Below the pieces are notes generated by a model. The model did not search any database. It was not told the DNA's origin and saw only the letters and a list, made by a program, of their open reading frames with translations. 64,000 nucleotides of DNA, taken from assembly GCF_036173125.1 (NCBI RefSeq), contig NZ_CP108054.1, positions 8,997,501-9,061,500 of the forward strand, given 5' to 3'. This DNA comes from Streptomyces sp. NBC_00286. Lineage in GTDB: Bacteria > Actinomycetota > Actinomycetes > Streptomycetales > Streptomycetaceae. Below, one piece after another: positions 1 through 8,951 of the stretch (position 1 is its first letter; every line of letters starts with the position of its first letter). Both the position numbers and the translations under genes were made by a program.

Positions 1-226
1 CCGCCCAGGTCACCACCGGCGTACGGCGTGGCCGGGCCGCTGACATCCCCGTTGCGACCTCTTCGACCATGCCCTGGCTGGAGTTGAGGATGTGGGAGGG
101 CGGGATGGGCGGCGTGGACGCAGCCGGGGATCGGGGCGCGCTCACCGGTGTTGCGCGTCGGCGGGGCCTCCGCGCCGCGCCGCCGTCAGGGCGGCGGTGA
201 CGTCAGGCGGGGGACGTCGGCGGGGG

Positions 227-414
227 GAGGTGAAAACGGCCGCCGGGCTGGCGGTTACAGCCTGTGGAGCGCAGGTCAGGCCAGGACTCGTCCCGGCCAC
301 AGCGCGACGAAGCAGGAAGCCACGGAGTCCCGTCCGGGGACTGTGCCGCTACGCGGCACAGTCCCCGGACGGGAAGGCCGGGATCCTCGGGCTTCAGCCC
401 GAGGAGCAAGTCAA
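227..414 (+). pseudogene. 3' remnant of a TnpB-type transposon gene
   Basis: The plus strand encodes a decayed C-terminal tail typical of Streptomyces OrfB/TnpB proteins: the phrase AVTACGAQVRPG followed by an Arg/Pro-rich tail, split between two frames. The RNase-H-like catalytic part and the zinc finger are absent, so no protein is expected. The piece runs straight into the hairpins and the TCAA at 411-414 that resemble the right end of an IS200/IS605-type element. Family assignment rests on remembered tail sequences, not on a catalytic motif. Bases 1-226 contain nothing else I can name. Confidence 0.5.
329..414 (+). repeat. Two perfect hairpins ending in TCAA, candidate transposon right end
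   Basis: A 21-bp perfect inverted repeat (329-349 against 353-373, 3-nt loop) is followed by a 9-bp hairpin (385-393 against 396-404), then GAGCAAG and TCAA at 411-414. Subterminal hairpins ending in TCAA are the usual layout of the right end of IS200/IS605-type elements, which also serves as the omega-RNA scaffold of TnpB. It abuts the stop codon of the GH43 gene, so it could also act as that gene's terminator. Confidence 0.5.
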
Positions 415-424
415 CGCGGTGCGG

Positions 425-1873
425 TTACGCGGCGCGGGTGAACTGCCACCAGTTCATGTTGAACAGGTAGCCGCTGCCGCCGGCGAACCTCAGGTAGAGG
501 TCCTGGGTTCCCGCCACGCCGCTCACTGGGCAGGTCACCGTGGTCCAGGCCTGCCAGCCGCCGGTGTTCGGCACACTGCACCGGCCCACGACCGTCCCGC
601 TCGGACTGCCCAGGCGCAGCTCGACGGTGCCGCCGCCGGTGGCGGAGGCCACGCGCGCAGTGTAGGAGGAGGCGCCGGTCCCGAAGGCCACTCCCTTGAC
701 CTTGGTGTAGTCGCCGTTTTCGATCCAGCCGACGTTCATTCCGCCGTCACTGGTCCATTCGGTCTCGATCCCGGAACCCCAGGCGATCGTCTCGGCCTCC
801 TGGCGTACGTACGGGTCAAGCGCACCGACCTGGGGTGCACCGGTGTCCGTCATGTTGATCGTCGGGATCGTTCCGTCAGCGTTGTAGGAGAACTTCTCCA
901 CTGCGACCGAGCGGGTGAAGCCGCCGCCGCCCGGGAGGGCGCCGTTGTGGTAGAAGAAATACGAGTTGCCCTGAAAGTCCACGATGCCCGCGTGGTTGGT
1001 GAAGGCGTTGCCCTGGGCGGGCATGACTGTTCCCCGGTAGGTCCACGGCCCGGTCGGGCTGGGTGCCGTGGAGTAGGCGATGAACTCCGAGCAGCACCTG
1101 GCCGCATACACCATGTAGTACAGGCCGTTCCGCTTGTAGACCCAGGGTGCTTCTTCGTACAGCGTGGGGCGGTCGGGGTTGTCGGTGCGGGTTCCGAAGC
1201 CCGCGGTGGTGAGCGGAATTTGGACGGGGCTGCCTGCGTAGGACGTCATGTCCGCGTTCAGCTTGACGTACCACAGGTTCGGATTGCCCCAGTACAGGTA
1301 GGCCTGGCCGTCGTCGTCGATGAAGACGGTCGGGTCGATCTCACTGTTCTCCATCAGCGGGTGGCCGAGGGCGTCCCGGAACGGGCCGGTGGGGCTGTCC
1401 GACACCGCCACGCCTATGGCCATCCGGCCGGTGGCCCGGGCCGTCACCGGCACGTACCAGTAGAACTTGCCGCCCCGTTCGATGGCCTGGCCCGCCCACG
1501 CGTCGGTGGACGCCCAGCTGAAGGTGTCCAGGCTGAGCGGTGAGCCGTGGTCGGTCCAGTTGACCATGTCGGCGGAGGACCACACCCGCCAGTCCTTCAT
1601 CACGAAGGAGGAGGTGGAGCCGTCCTCGTCGTGCCCGGTGTAGAGGTAGACCCGTCCGTTGTGCACGAGTGGGGCAGGGTCGGCGGTGTAGACGTGCTGC
1701 ACGATCGGGTTGTCGGCCCTGGCTGCGGTGGGCTGCACCACGGCGGGCACGACGGCGAACACCAGCAGGAGGCCCATCACCCAGGCGGCTGCCCGGGCGA
1801 GTCTCGTACCGGTGGCGGGTGATCTCACTGCGGTCGGGTGAGCCGTTGGCCCGTGGACGGCGGTACTGGCCAT
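425..1873 (-). CDS. Secreted GH43 glycoside hydrolase with C-terminal CBM6
   Basis: Predicted exported enzyme of 482 aa acting on arabinose- or xylose-containing plant polysaccharide. A long N-terminal export signal ends near residue 53 (ARADNP). A five-bladed GH43 domain covers about 55-350, with family-typical acids at Asp65 (ADPAP), Asp180 (EIDPTVF) and Glu240 (EAPWV). A CBM6 jelly roll follows from about 356 (RQEAET) to the end. The ATG at 1873 has a GAAGGA ribosome site 7 nt upstream. The gene lies directly downstream of a ruined GH43 pseudogene and may have lost its own promoter. Family assignment is firm; arabinosidase versus xylosidase specificity cannot be settled from sequence. Confidence 0.88.
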   Translation of the reverse strand: MASTAVHGPTAHPTAVRSPATGTRLARAAAWVMGLLLVFAVVPAVVQPTAARADNPIVQHVYTADPAPLVHNGRVYLYTGHDEDGSTSSFVMKDWRVWSSADMVNWTDHGSPLSLDTFSWASTDAWAGQAIERGGKFYWYVPVTARATGRMAIGVAVSDSPTGPFRDALGHPLMENSEIDPTVFIDDDGQAYLYWGNPNLWYVKLNADMTSYAGSPVQIPLTTAGFGTRTDNPDRPTLYEEAPWVYKRNGLYYMVYAARCCSEFIAYSTAPSPTGPWTYRGTVMPAQGNAFTNHAGIVDFQGNSYFFYHNGALPGGGGFTRSVAVEKFSYNADGTIPTINMTDTGAPQVGALDPYVRQEAETIAWGSGIETEWTSDGGMNVGWIENGDYTKVKGVAFGTGASSYTARVASATGGGTVELRLGSPSGTVVGRCSVPNTGGWQAWTTVTCPVSGVAGTQDLYLRFAGGSGYLFNMNWWQFTRAA

Positions 1874-1917
1874 GGCGTGGTCCTTCCTGGTGCTGCGGGT
1901 CAGGGACTGAGCACTGG

Positions 1918-2590
1918 TCAGGTGCGGGGGAGGAACGTTGCTGCGCTCGGGGTGTGGTCAGCGCGAACCGTGCGATGCGGACGGAGCCGCCGAGTGTCTG
2001 GGCGGCGTAGTTGGAAGGGCGAAGCGGCAGCCCATGAAGACCTGCCAGGTGTGGCCCAGCGAACGCGGGCCCCGGGCGGGTGAAGCTGGTGCCGTCGGAG
2101 TTGTGGGAGAAGGTGCCCGGACGGGAGGCGCCGGGGCGGATGTCGGCGGCCGCGCGCAGCCGGATGCGACCGCCCGTGACGTCGGCGCTCGCGACTTCGG
2201 TGCCGGTGGTGTTCCGGTTGCCGTCCGTTGCGGATCGTCGTGTAGTCCAGCTGGATGGTCGCGGTGGTGGTGGGTCCCTGAATCCGGTGGGTGAGGGTAT
2301 TGCGGGCCCAGTACAGGTGGTTGGTGGCCGTCGCGGTGCGCAGGGTCAGGCCGTTGTTGACGGACCACTTGTCGTGGTCCGGATTGTGGTTCCCTTCCCG
2401 CTTCGGTTTCATGGTCGTTCCGTCGAAGGTGTCGCCGCCGGTCAGTGGGGTGACCTGGCGGGGTGGGGGCGGCAGGACGGGGCTGGGATACGACGTGCCC
2501 CAGGCGCGGCCTGCGAGTTGGACGGCGGGCCGGCCGCGCCAGGCCTAACAGGAGGACCACGGCCGCGCGGCACAGGCGCGGGCGCGGCAT
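1918..2590 (-). pseudogene. Collapsed GH43-type secreted hydrolase pseudogene
   Basis: On the minus strand an ATG at 2590 starts a signal-peptide-like segment (RLCRAAVVLLLGLA). After a short stretch comes LTGGDTFDGTTMKPKREGNH and a run typical of the concanavalin-like C-terminal domain of many GH43 enzymes (NHNPDHDKWSVNNGLTLRT, then THRIQG and TIQLDY). The reading then jumps between frames; a later piece reads WQVFMGCRFAL. The five-bladed catalytic domain is missing, so this is a deletion plus several frameshifts. It lies upstream of and parallel to the intact GH43-CBM6 gene, whose transcription it may influence. Confidence 0.65.
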
Positions 2591-2767
2591 GGTGCGGGTG
2601 ACGTCACACGATGCTCCGGGAGGCGATCGGGTCTCGCCGCACGAATGACAGGTGCACCCTTCCAAGTCCGGCACTTGGCGTGTGGGGGAGAGCCTTACTG
2701 GTACGGATGATGCGGGTGGCTGTCATGCCCGGCATGTGCAGCATGCGCAAGCCGCTTCGGCCCGGGC

Positions 2768-2787
2768 GTGTTCGATACTGCGAACGT
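2768..2787. promoter_or_regulatory. Candidate arabinan-regulon operator 1
   Basis: The inverted repeat TGTTCG-ATACTG-CGAACG lies upstream of the GH43-type pseudogene start (2590). It matches the spacing and half-sites of the palindrome in front of the GH62 gene and a related site between the GH43-CBM42 and GH127 genes. The regulator is not identified in this window. Confidence 0.5.
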
Positions 2788-2821
2788 GAACCGATCCTTC
2801 GGACGGCATGGATCCTAGGAG

Positions 2822-3442
2822 TTGAGAGCGGACAGCACAAGATCCTTGATCGACCCATTCATGCCGGAGATTGAGGAGTGGGTCGACCGGTCGCAGCGCA
2901 CGGTGCGAGCCGACAAGCTCACGAACGCCTCCAGCTACTGGGTTCACCGGGGGCGAGCGGACGACGCGGCGGGCGGTCGCGCGGGCGAAGGAACGGTGGC
3001 GGGCCGGCCACCGTCGTACTTCCGGCTGTGGATCGCCGAGCCCGGTCTCTGGTTGCAGTTCGACTGGGGATGGGGCCCGAAAGTGCCTGGTCCGGGCGGT
3101 GGAAGCGAGCGCGAGACGCTGTTGTTCTGCGCGTGGCTGGCGTGGTCCCGCTTCCGGGTGGTGATCCTGACCCCGACCTCCGCGAACCTGCGGGAGAAGC
3201 ACAGCAGCTTCGCCGAACTCTGCGGGGCCTGCGCGATCTTCTGCCAGCAGGTCAACACCCGCGTCCACCGCGAGACAGGCAGGGCACCGGCCTCCGCGCT
3301 AGACGGTCGAACGCACCCGCCTGCACCGCTGCCCGTGGCCCCTCGCACCCTCAACCTGGACCGGGCGGCAACCTTTTCGGGAGCGGTGGCAACCAGTACT
3401 GCAAGGGTGCCTGTCCAAGCCCGCGCCCGCACCGCTACCTGA
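2822..3442 (+). pseudogene. IS21-family IstA transposase relic
   Basis: The fragment encodes unmistakable IstA phrases, including EPGLWLQFDWGWGPKVPGPG and LLFCAWLAWSRFRVVI, then after an internal deletion NLREKHSSFAEL and CQQVNTRVHRE. Upstream pieces (HERLQLLG, ERTTRRAVARAKERWRAGH) lie in other frames, so at least two frameshifts precede the core. The DDE catalytic segment between FRVVI and NLRE is gone and no IstB partner follows. It is a dead insertion sequence between the GH pseudogene and the GH62 promoter. Confidence 0.85.
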
Positions 3443-3531
3443 CCCACAGTTAAAGACCTGTACAGGCATGGGACTTGAGGCCGCCTGGTTTCAGTCTGTG
3501 AATGTTCCGGCTTGTGAATTTGCGAGAGGTA

Positions 3532-3559
3532 TTGACGCTGATCACCGGAACCCTATTAT
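3532..3559 (+). promoter_or_regulatory. Near-consensus sigma70-type promoter for the GH62 gene
   Basis: TTGACG (3532-3537) and TATTAT (3554-3559) are separated by 16 nt, close to the major vegetative promoter consensus and unusually AT-rich for this genome. The predicted start near 3566 places the operator at 3584-3603 just downstream, suited to repression by road-block. Confidence 0.6.
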
Positions 3560-3583
3560 CCAGTTTGCTCGACACTTCGACCC

Positions 3584-3603
3584 ATGTTCGCTATGTCGAA
3601 CAT
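3584..3603. promoter_or_regulatory. Candidate arabinan-regulon operator 2
   Basis: A perfect inverted repeat, ATGTTCG-CTATGT-CGAACAT, lies between the promoter and the GH62 start. It shares the TGTTCG-N6-CGAAC layout with the site at 2768-2787. Confidence 0.6.
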
Positions 3604-3608
3604 TTTAG

Positions 3609-5126
<1,518 letters not shown>

Positions 5127-5234
5127 CCGTTGGCGTGACGCAGGTCCTGGTGTTCCTGACGTTCGCGGGCAACGACGTACGCCGAACCGGGTGAGCGTCA
5201 CAGCGAGCGACCAGGAACGGGTGGAGTGGGAGCG

Positions 5235-5261
5235 GCGGGCTCGGTGCAAGGCCGAGCCCGC
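5235..5261 (+). terminator. Stem-loop downstream of the GH62 gene
   Basis: A 10-bp perfect GC-rich stem (5235-5244 against 5252-5261) with a 7-nt loop lies about 110 nt past the GH62 stop. There is no U-tract, as is common for Streptomyces terminators. Confidence 0.5.
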
Positions 5262-5394
5262 CCGTGCACGCGGAGACCCCGGATGGTGGCGGCCTCGTCC
5301 TGGTCGACCACGAGACGCGGAACGTCTCAAGCCTGGTGAGTCGGTCGGTTTCAGGGTTCGTCGAATGAGCCGGGGTCGCCGGCGTCCGAGGTGA

Positions 5395-5775
5395 TCACTG
5401 GGCGGCGGCGCGGTCGTCCGGCTGGTTGATCCACACGTTGGTGGGGACGATCGGCGGGGTGGGTGGCTTGTTGACGAACCGTTCAGGGGTGCGCTGGTAG
5501 ACGGCGGTCAGGACGTCGGCGCGGACGGCGACCATCCAGACGACGGTGTAGCGGCTGTAGATGTCGATGATCGAGTACAGGTGGCAGAAGACCCGTTTGC
5601 CCGGTCCGCGCAGCCGCGTTACGTCTCGGGACCGGATCTCGTTCGGGCGGGTGGCCGGCAGTTCCGGTTTGGCGTGCGCTGGGTGGACGGCGTGGCGGCG
5701 ACGCTCACGGACCTCGTCATGCTCGCGCAGTGCGGTACATGGTGGACACGCCGGCCACGTACACGCCTTGGTCGG
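5395..5775 (-). pseudogene. IS3-family integrase (OrfB) relic
   Basis: The minus strand reads HDEVRERRR, KPELPATRPNE, then LYSIIDIYSRYTVVWMVA, and after a deletion the C-terminal piece TPERFVNKPPTPPIVP up to a stop at 5395-5397. These are hallmarks of the IS3 OrfB DDE integrase. The second Asp, the Glu and most of the core are deleted, and one base is out of frame near 5725. Its left end is fused to the truncated hydrolase at 5717-6028, so this insertion or a later deletion destroyed that gene. Confidence 0.75.
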
Positions 5776-6028
5776 GCGCTGTCACGTGGTTGGGTGGGCG
5801 GGCAATCAGCAGCGAGATGTCGGGGGCACCCTCGGGGCCCGGCACGATCCGGTCCTCCACCTCGAAAAGCCCGTCCTGGTCCAGTGCCTCCGGACCTGGC
5901 CTGGCCGCTGCCATGCCCTGGCGTGCCGCGGCCACCATGTCGATCGTGAAGGTGGAAGGAAGCGTCTCGGCGACAACCTCCAGAACGGCGGCGAGTTCGG
6001 GGTCGAACGGGGGCGGAACCAGGCTCAT
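5717..6028 (-). pseudogene. Truncated alpha/beta hydrolase (lipase/esterase) N-terminus
   Basis: The first 80 or so residues (MSLVPPPFDPELAAVLE, later VEDRIVPGPEGAPDISLLI) are the N-terminal cap of an alpha/beta hydrolase of the acetyl-esterase/HSL type. Translation then enters IS3 sequence (GVSTMYRT) and stops. The oxyanion HGGG motif, nucleophile elbow and catalytic Asp/His are missing, so the product is not functional. It is parallel to and downstream of the SDR gene at 6150, whose operon partner it may once have been. Confidence 0.7.
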
Positions 6029-6149
6029 GGTTTCTCCTCATGCATACGGTTACGGGCACTTGCGGGCCGGCCGACAGTTGGTGGTCGTTCGGGGAGGCGG
6101 CGGACGAGGGCCGGGGTGCGGGAGTGCCGCTGTGCCCCGGTATTCCGAG

Positions 6150-6980
6150 TCAGGCGACCGGAGTGAGACGGCCGGCGCGGATGGCCGCGACGACGCCGCC
6201 GTCCACGAGCAGGTCGTTGCCGGTGATGAAGGTGGCGCCGGGGCCGAGCAGGAAGGCGGCGGCCTCGGCGATGTCGTCGGGTGTGCCCAGTCGGCCGGTT
6301 CCCGACGCGGAGATCATGGCGCGCATGATCTGGCCGCTGTCCCCGTCGAGTTCCTGCTGTCCCATGGGGGTGGCGATCACGCCGGGACTGATGGAGTTGA
6401 TCCGGGCTCCCCGCTCGCCCCAGGAGGCGCTGGCGACCTGGACTCGGAGCCGGTTGCCGTACTTGGCCAGCGGATAGGCGGCCTGTCCCGCGACCTCCGG
6501 GGAGGTGAAGGGCAGGTCCAGCAGATCGTCGGTGGGCGTGTGGGCGAGGGCCTGTTCCTGCTCCGCGCTCAGGGGGACGGGCAGCATGTGTCCGGCCATG
6601 CTGGAGATCACCAGGCCTGCTCCGCCGGGCGCGATGACCCGCCCGAACTCCTCCAGGACCAGCGCCGTGCCGAGCAGGTCCACCTTCAGGACGGCGGCGG
6701 CGGGGGCCTGAACGGGAGAGAGGCCCGCGGTGTGCGCGACCTGGACCACGGGGCCGAGCTGTGCCGCCGCGTCCGCGAGAGCGGCGACCGAAGAACGTGA
6801 GGAGACGTCCACCGTCTGCGTGACGATGTCGTGTCCCTGCCCGCGCAGGAGATCCGCGACGGAAGCGAGAGTCTTCTTGTTGAAGTCGGCGAGCAGTAGC
6901 TTGTTGCCGCTGCCCTGGCGCCGGGCGATGGCCTGCCCCATGCCGCCCACACCGATGACGACAACCACGTTTGCACCCAT
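6150..6980 (-). CDS. SDR-family NAD(P)-dependent oxidoreductase
   Basis: A 276-aa short-chain dehydrogenase, cytosolic, substrate unknown. The nucleotide-binding Gly motif is VIGVGGMGQA at about 8-17, less usual than TGxxxGIG. The catalytic Ser region (VISSMAG) and YxxxK (AYPLAK) are present, with a C-terminal ITGNDLLVDGG typical of classical SDRs. It is divergent from a TetR gene with a palindrome in the 69-bp gap, the usual arrangement for a TetR-repressed SDR. The truncated hydrolase downstream was probably part of the same ester/alcohol-processing unit. Confidence 0.88.
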   Translation of the reverse strand: MGANVVVVIGVGGMGQAIARRQGSGNKLLLADFNKKTLASVADLLRGQGHDIVTQTVDVSSRSSVAALADAAAQLGPVVQVAHTAGLSPVQAPAAAVLKVDLLGTALVLEEFGRVIAPGGAGLVISSMAGHMLPVPLSAEQEQALAHTPTDDLLDLPFTSPEVAGQAAYPLAKYGNRLRVQVASASWGERGARINSISPGVIATPMGQQELDGDSGQIMRAMISASGTGRLGTPDDIAEAAAFLLGPGATFITGNDLLVDGGVVAAIRAGRLTPVA

Positions 6981-6999
6981 GGACCCCTCCTACATATCG

Positions 7000-7017
7000 T
7001 TACGATACGTTTCGTAA
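7000..7017. promoter_or_regulatory. TetR-type operator between SDR and TetR genes
   Basis: Inverted repeat TTACGA-TACGTT-TCGTAA in the divergent intergenic region, positioned to cover both promoters. It is the natural candidate site for the adjacent TetR protein. Confidence 0.65.
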
Positions 7018-7049
7018 TTATGAGTGTACCTCTCGTAGGATGGGCGGCT

Positions 7050-7661
7050 ATGAATGAGGTGCGGCGGCCTGGGCGGCCCCGGGACGCGGCCAGGGACGAG
7101 GCCATCCTCGACGCGGCGCGGGAGGTTCTCCTGCGCGACGGCTATGCCGGTCTGTCGATGGAGAAGGTCGCCGCCGCAGCCGGCGTCGGCAAACCCACGC
7201 TCTACCGCCGCTGGTCCTCCAAAGCGGCCCTCGTCGGCGATGCCGTCCTGCACAGCTTTCTCACTGCCGCGCCCGGCATCCGGCTGCCCGGCCGGCCAAG
7301 CACCGACAGCTCCGCCCAGCAACTGACCGCCTGGTTCCGTGCCTACGCCACATCGGTCGGCGACCCGCGCCATGCGGCCATGATCCTGGCCTTGACCGCT
7401 GCCGCCGCCGAGAGCCCGCACGACGCCGAAAGCCTCTATCGGGACCACACCCGTGCGCAGCACGAGGCCGTCGCGAGCTGCCTGCGCGCGGGAGTGACGA
7501 GCGGCGAATTCCGCGCCGACGTCGACGTGGAAGCGGTTGCTGACGCTCTCATCGGCTCCGTCCTCTACCAGCTCCTCACCCGCACAAGCAGCGCCTCACT
7601 CCACCGAACCGAACACCTGCTCGTTATTCTGCTGGCCGGACTGCGCACCCCTGATCACTGA
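7050..7661 (+). CDS. TetR/AcrR-family transcriptional regulator
   Basis: A 203-aa repressor. The N-terminal helix-turn-helix is clear (AILDAAREVLL, LSMEKVAAAAGVGKPTLYRR, about residues 18-60), followed by a variable ligand-binding domain of the TetR_C type. The ATG at 7050 is preceded by AGGATGGG; an in-frame ATG at 7020 would overlap the promoter and has no ribosome site. It most likely represses itself and the divergent SDR through the palindrome at 7000-7017. The ligand is unknown. Confidence 0.9.
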   Translation: MNEVRRPGRPRDAARDEAILDAAREVLLRDGYAGLSMEKVAAAAGVGKPTLYRRWSSKAALVGDAVLHSFLTAAPGIRLPGRPSTDSSAQQLTAWFRAYATSVGDPRHAAMILALTAAAAESPHDAESLYRDHTRAQHEAVASCLRAGVTSGEFRADVDVEAVADALIGSVLYQLLTRTSSASLHRTEHLLVILLAGLRTPDH

Positions 7662-7845
7662 CTGCAGAGTCATGTCGTCATGGTGGGGCAGGACGAACCC
7701 TGGTGCCGGATTCGGGGAACCACCTTCCCATCCCTCCGAAAAGTGCCGCACAGGCCCTACTGACTCGGTCGTACGCGGCGGCCGCGAACGGCGCTCGCCG
7801 CGCAGACCAGTATCTCCTCCGCGGAGTAGCCGGCGGACAGCTGGC

Positions 7846-7986
7846 TGGCTCGAGCAACTCGCCACTTCCCATCTCCCAGCACTGGCCAGCTTGGCCAAGG
7901 CCATCCGCGAAGACCAGCACGCAGTAGTGCAGGGCATCACCACCCGGTTCAACTCTGGCGTCAACGAAGGCCGCATCACTGACCTG
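7846..7986 (+). pseudogene. ISL3-family transposase C-terminal fragment
   Basis: About 47 codons read WLEQLATSHLPALASLAKAI, then VVQGITTRFNSGVNEGRITD, the conserved C-terminal block of ISL3 transposases including the final Glu region (NEGRI). Nothing upstream belongs to the same gene and the downstream reading passes into unrelated sequence. The 180 nt between the TetR stop and this fragment hold nothing I can identify. Confidence 0.75.
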
Positions 7987-7989
7987 AAT

Positions 7990-8151
7990 AGGGACACAAA
8001 GATCGACCTCAGGTTCGCCGATTTGCGGGGGGTCGAGCTTCGCAACCGGAATCTCAGCGGTTTCTTGCTGAGCGGTGCTGATCTGCGGAATGCGCGCCTT
8101 GCATACGCTGACCTCCGGGAGACCGCCAGCCGCAGCCGTGCGCACGACTGA
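7990..8151 (+). pseudogene. Pentapeptide-repeat fragment
   Basis: In frame with the ISL3 relic, about 50 residues show A(D/N)Lxx repeats: FADLRGVELRNRNL, then GADLRNARLAYADLR. This is the right-handed beta-helix repeat of pentapeptide proteins. It has no start of its own and is too short for a complete helix, so it is a fragment captured during rearrangement. Confidence 0.5.
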
Positions 8152-8152
8152 C

Positions 8153-8729
8153 ATGAAGTGCAGTCTGAAGAAGCTGGAGGTGTTCGAACAGTGTCAGCAC
8201 GGCGAGGCAGCACCTCTGAAAACCGCACACAGCTACGCAGTGATCCCCATGGGGTCGTTCCTCCTGGACAGGTATATGGCGCATATGGAGCGGCGAACGG
8301 CACCACCCTCTGCCTCTGCCCTGCGCCACCGCAAGCGAAGCGGTTGGACTCCCCGTCCCGATGAGTACGACCAACTCGTTACGGTGACTCGCCGGGGGAC
8401 GCCACTGCGACCCAACACGCTTTCCGAGGTATTCAATCGCGCGAAAGCCAAGGCGCGTGCCAAGGGAGTCCAGGTACCGGACACAGCCACGTTCCGGGAC
8501 CTGCGGGACTTCATGCATGCTGTCCTGATCGCTGCGGGTGTACCGCCCGCCCCGGAACGTTCAGGCTCGGATGAGGCACGGGACGCTCGCCGAGACACTG
8601 GATACGTACGGCTTCGCTCTGGAAGTGGACTGGAAGAACGCGCCGGCTTCTTTCGAGGAGTTGTACGGCATCCCGGCGCCTGCGGGGATACCCGAGGCGG
8701 CCTTGACGCCGCGCTCACAGCGGACGTGA
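8153..8729 (+). pseudogene. Frameshifted tyrosine integrase (C-terminal half)
   Basis: The segment encodes a phage/ICE-type tyrosine recombinase catalytic domain: LRPNTLSEVFNRAKAKA, the FRDLRDF block with the first Arg, then after a frameshift near 8550 MRHGTLAETLDTYGF carrying the His/Gly and the nucleophilic Tyr. The stop is at 8727-8729. The N-terminal core-binding domain is absent and the two halves are in different frames, so it is inactive. It suggests an integrated element once ended here. No tRNA attachment site is visible. Confidence 0.75.
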
Positions 8730-8763
8730 CGTCCAGCGGACCTGGTGCGCCGCAGAGATCGCC

Positions 8764-8796
8764 AGCCCGGCGCACGAAGCAAACGTGCGCCGGGCT
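8764..8796 (+). terminator. Strong stem-loop after the integrase relic
   Basis: A 13-bp perfect stem (8764-8776 against 8784-8796) with a 7-nt A-rich loop lies 34 nt past the integrase stop. Its symmetry also makes it a possible terminator for the leftward GH43 gene. Confidence 0.6.
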
Positions 8797-8809
8797 CAGC
8801 CGTTACCGG

Positions 8810-8841
8810 ACAGGAGGACAGGAGGACAGGAGGAAAGGAGG
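8810..8841 (+). repeat. Four tandem Shine-Dalgarno 8-mers
   Basis: The unit acaggagg is repeated four times head to tail (8810, 8818, 8826 and, as aaaggagg, 8834). Each unit holds a perfect AGGAGG; the last ends 5 nt before the ATG at 8847. Confidence 0.9.
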
Positions 8842-8846
8842 ACATC

Positions 8847-8951
8847 ATGATCGCCGAACGCACCCGGCACACGACCAACGTGCCGCAATGCGCCGCCGCA
8901 AGTGTGCACGCGATGTGCACGCAGATCTGTGGGACGGGACTGCCGTGCAGG
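8847..8951 (+). other. Possible Cys-rich peptide start, truncated or antisense
   Basis: An ATG with an ideal ribosome site opens a frame beginning MIAERTRHTTNVPQ and containing five Cys in the first 43 codons. The frame stays open into the antisense of the GH43-CBM42 gene, so its true end is unclear. The most likely explanation is the 5' end of a lost gene. I do not recognise the product. Confidence 0.25.

Noticed and set aside
92..1543. A 483-codon open frame on the plus strand
   Set aside because: It is the GC-rich antisense of the GH43-CBM6 gene joined to the TnpB tail; only the first part (227-414) has meaning, and the rest has no domain.
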